A stretch of DNA of 35,284 nt from Pedosphaera sp. GTDB taxonomy: Bacteria; Verrucomicrobiota; Verrucomicrobiia; Limisphaerales; DSYF01. Below are positions 33,691 through 35,284 of this stretch, piece after piece. Numbering within the stretch: the stretch's first letter is position 1; each line of letters opens with the position of its first letter. The stretch is taken from assembly GCA_017853715.1 (NCBI GenBank), contig JAFMIZ010000018.1, positions 1-35,284 on the forward strand, written 5' to 3'. A model generated the notes under the pieces. It saw nothing but the letters and a program-made list of their open reading frames with translations. It had not been told where the DNA came from and made no database searches. Made by a program: the position numbers and the translations under genes.

Positions 33691-34494
33691 TCAGCGGTCA
33701 GTGGACGCTAATCGCCTGGCTGTGTCCGTCAGCACGGCGCGTTGGACGCCAAAACTCTCTCCCGTGGCCAGCCAGCGATTGTTGCTGTCGTGGGCATTGA
33801 ACACATCCACCGCGGGCTTGCCCGACAAAGCGGCAATTTTGTTCCCCATCAGGAGGTCGCCCCCGCTCAGCTTGGGATTCACTTTGCTCTGGGCTTCGAG
33901 GGTTGCGGTGGTGGTGCCGGTCTCAGCGGCGATTTGCTGAAAGGTGGCTGTGCGCTGACGTGGATTGCTGCGACTCAAGATCACCTTCAATAACAGCGCA
34001 TCCAGCTCGCGTTCCTGTTTGGCCATCAGTGCTGGGGACAAGGGCTTTTCCGGAAGTTGAGCTTGGTCGGGCTTACCTTTCACCACCGGGGCGGAGGTTG
34101 AAGGAATGGGTAGAACCTCGGCACCGCGCGGACTTTCCACCCGCCGCTCATCCGGGTTCGGGCGCACGGGCGGCGCGCTGGTGGTAGTCACGCTGCTAAG
34201 TGGCTCATTGGTAATCTTCAAGTCTGCCGGCAGTGACTCTCCCTTTTCCGGGCGAGTGGAGTGCTTGCCTTTCTTCATCTGTCCGGGTGGCAAACCACCT
34301 TTCTTCATCAAGCCGGGAGGGGTCTTCTTCTGGCCCTCTTTATCCTCGGCATCATCCCCCTTATTGGCCTTTTCAGCTCTCTCCGCTTTCTCGCTCTCCT
34401 TGGAATTATCCTTCTTGTCGGCCTTGGCTGAATCGGCGTAAAGCGGTGAGAGGGCGGTAGTCGCCGCCACAGTGAGAGTCAAAATCGTTTTCAT
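33691..34494 (-). CDS. Hypothetical secreted protein with Lys-rich and Pro-rich regions
   Basis: The product has 267 residues when started at the ATG at 34492-34494. It begins with a signal peptide (MKTILTLTVAATTALSPLYA). Next is a low-complexity Lys/Glu/Ala segment (KADKKDNSKESEKAERAEKA), then PPGLMKKGGLPPGQMKKGK, a Pro/Thr/Ser segment, and a C-terminal domain (about 170-267) with LLLKVILSRSNPRQRTATFQ and AETGTTTATLEAQSKVNPKL. The C-terminal part may be a helical peptidoglycan- or DNA-associated module, but I do not recognise it. Starts at 34506 or 34578 only add residues before the signal peptide. Confidence 0.7.
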   Translation of the reverse strand: MKTILTLTVAATTALSPLYADSAKADKKDNSKESEKAERAEKANKGDDAEDKEGQKKTPPGLMKKGGLPPGQMKKGKHSTRPEKGESLPADLKITNEPLSSVTTTSAPPVRPNPDERRVESPRGAEVLPIPSTSAPVVKGKPDQAQLPEKPLSPALMAKQERELDALLLKVILSRSNPRQRTATFQQIAAETGTTTATLEAQSKVNPKLSGGDLLMGNKIAALSGKPAVDVFNAHDSNNRWLATGESFGVQRAVLTDTARRLASTDR

Positions 34495-34549
34495 GTTCAC
34501 AGTCATCGGGGTGAGAGTAGCGGAAGGGCGAAAATGTTCAACCAAGCGC

Positions 34550-35233
34550 CTAGCGCTGCTGGTTGAAGACGCTTTCAAAGATGATTTCCTTCGTTTTCCA
34601 GAGCAAAGCCATGGTCACCGCCACCGGGAACAACACCAGCGGCAGCGCAAACCATTGCTGGTGCCGATGGATCGCCCGCAGCGCATCGGCCAGCGACGGA
34701 CTCATCGCGGGGATTTGCATGAGGCCGAAGAGCATGATAGCACCGAGTAACAGCAGCAGGATCAGCCAGCGGTTGATGGCCGTGAACTGACGAGTTTCCA
34801 GCCGCAAGGTCTCATCCGGCAGCATGGCCCCGAGCCGCTCCAGCGCGAGGTTTAGGCAATAGAGGAATCCCAGTTCACCCAGGCTGAACAGCAGCGCCGC
34901 GACCGCGAAGTATTCGTTCGAAGGCACCCGCTCCCACCAATAGACAAACGGGCTGAGTCCCAAGTTGAAAATCGCCAGCATCAGCGTTCGGCCGTGTGCA
35001 GCCACCCAGATGCGCTCCTGCTGCTGGAAGGATCCCATCAACCAGGTCCCATAGCACAGCAAGGACGTCATAATGATGGGCGGAAGATAGCCCACTCGCC
35101 CCAGCCAGGCGCTCTGCACCTCGGGCATGCTGACGAGCAATGCGAGCGGCAGTCCCCAAAAAAGACAGGACAGCCCGCGGACCAAACGGCCCAGCGAGCG
35201 CAACAATTCGGGAGTGGGAGCCAAATCAGCCAC
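34550..35233 (-). CDS. Hypothetical polytopic membrane protein
   Basis: The product has 227 residues and five to six hydrophobic segments: LSCLFWGLPLALLVSM, LPPIIMTSLLCYGTWLMG, LMLAIFNLGLSPFVYW, YFAVAALLFSLGELGFLYCL, WLILLLLLGAIMLFGLMQIP and WFALPLVLFPVAVTMALLW. A cytoplasmic loop contains LRLETRQFTAINRW. I recognise no known transporter or enzyme family. It lies 55 bp upstream of the secreted hypothetical gene in the same direction. The final 51 bases of the window (35234-35284) show nothing I can name. Confidence 0.7.
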   Translation of the reverse strand: MADLAPTPELLRSLGRLVRGLSCLFWGLPLALLVSMPEVQSAWLGRVGYLPPIIMTSLLCYGTWLMGSFQQQERIWVAAHGRTLMLAIFNLGLSPFVYWWERVPSNEYFAVAALLFSLGELGFLYCLNLALERLGAMLPDETLRLETRQFTAINRWLILLLLLGAIMLFGLMQIPAMSPSLADALRAIHRHQQWFALPLVLFPVAVTMALLWKTKEIIFESVFNQQR

Positions 35234-35284
35234 GGCGTGGGGCCAGAAAGCAGAAACGCCGGGGAAATTACAAGCTCAAGCCGC

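Overview
This is a high-GC bacterial window with tightly packed genes and no tRNA, rRNA, CRISPR array, phage or insertion sequence that I can recognise. The gene set points to the Verrucomicrobiota, perhaps a Pedosphaera/Limisphaerales-like lineage: a futalosine-pathway menaquinone gene (MqnC), a KamA-type aminomutase, a DUF4914 protein, a single-chain SpmA-SpmB protein, a secreted protein of the 'FLYEPFDY' type cut by the left edge, and dispersed gcgga-type short repeats. The taxonomic call is inference from gene content; no rRNA is present.

Layout. 1-8025 is read mainly on the minus strand: the start of a secreted protein, a lipoate/octanoate transferase (LplA/LipM family), endonuclease III, a large helical protein of unknown function, a lysine 2,3-aminomutase-like radical SAM enzyme, carbamoyl-phosphate synthase small subunit (carA), and a coupled pair encoding a DUF481 outer-membrane-type protein and a secreted protein. 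8173-12300 is a plus-strand nucleotide block: guaA, a 75-residue protein, pyrR, pyrB and a phospholipid-N-methyltransferase-like enzyme. A terminator/antiterminator-like hairpin pair lies directly before pyrR. 12372-18625 holds the SpmA-SpmB protein (minus), a DJ-1/PfpI protein, a GalU-like nucleotidyltransferase and an 1107-residue protein that joins a GHMP-type sugar kinase fold to a UDP-sugar pyrophosphorylase.

18635-32422 is the most interesting part. A NhaR-like LysR regulator is divergent from a DUF4914 gene. Downstream is a long plus-strand run: zinc metallopeptidase, ribosome-hibernation-like protein, site-2-protease with CBS domains, TerC/Alx transporter, a damaged periplasmic beta-carbonic anhydrase, a voltage-gated cation channel with an Asp-rich filter, ExoD-like protein, CNNM/CorC-like protein, PGPGW protein, purK and purE. 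After an intergenic gap come an SbtA-like Na+/bicarbonate transporter and an SbtB-like P-II protein. Three intergenic regions carry related palindromes (TTAGG-ATTAA-CCTAA, TTCGG-ATTAA-CCTAA, TTCGG-AATAA-CCGAA). Two of them are part of a nearly identical 28-bp block, one before the DUF4914 gene and one before the metallopeptidase operon; the third precedes sbtA. My main hypothesis is that the LysR protein runs a regulon for sodium, pH and bicarbonate/ion homeostasis built from these units.

32472-35284 holds mqnC with an unusual in-frame insertion built partly from a 7-bp tandem repeat, followed by a secreted protein and a membrane protein of unknown function on the minus strand.
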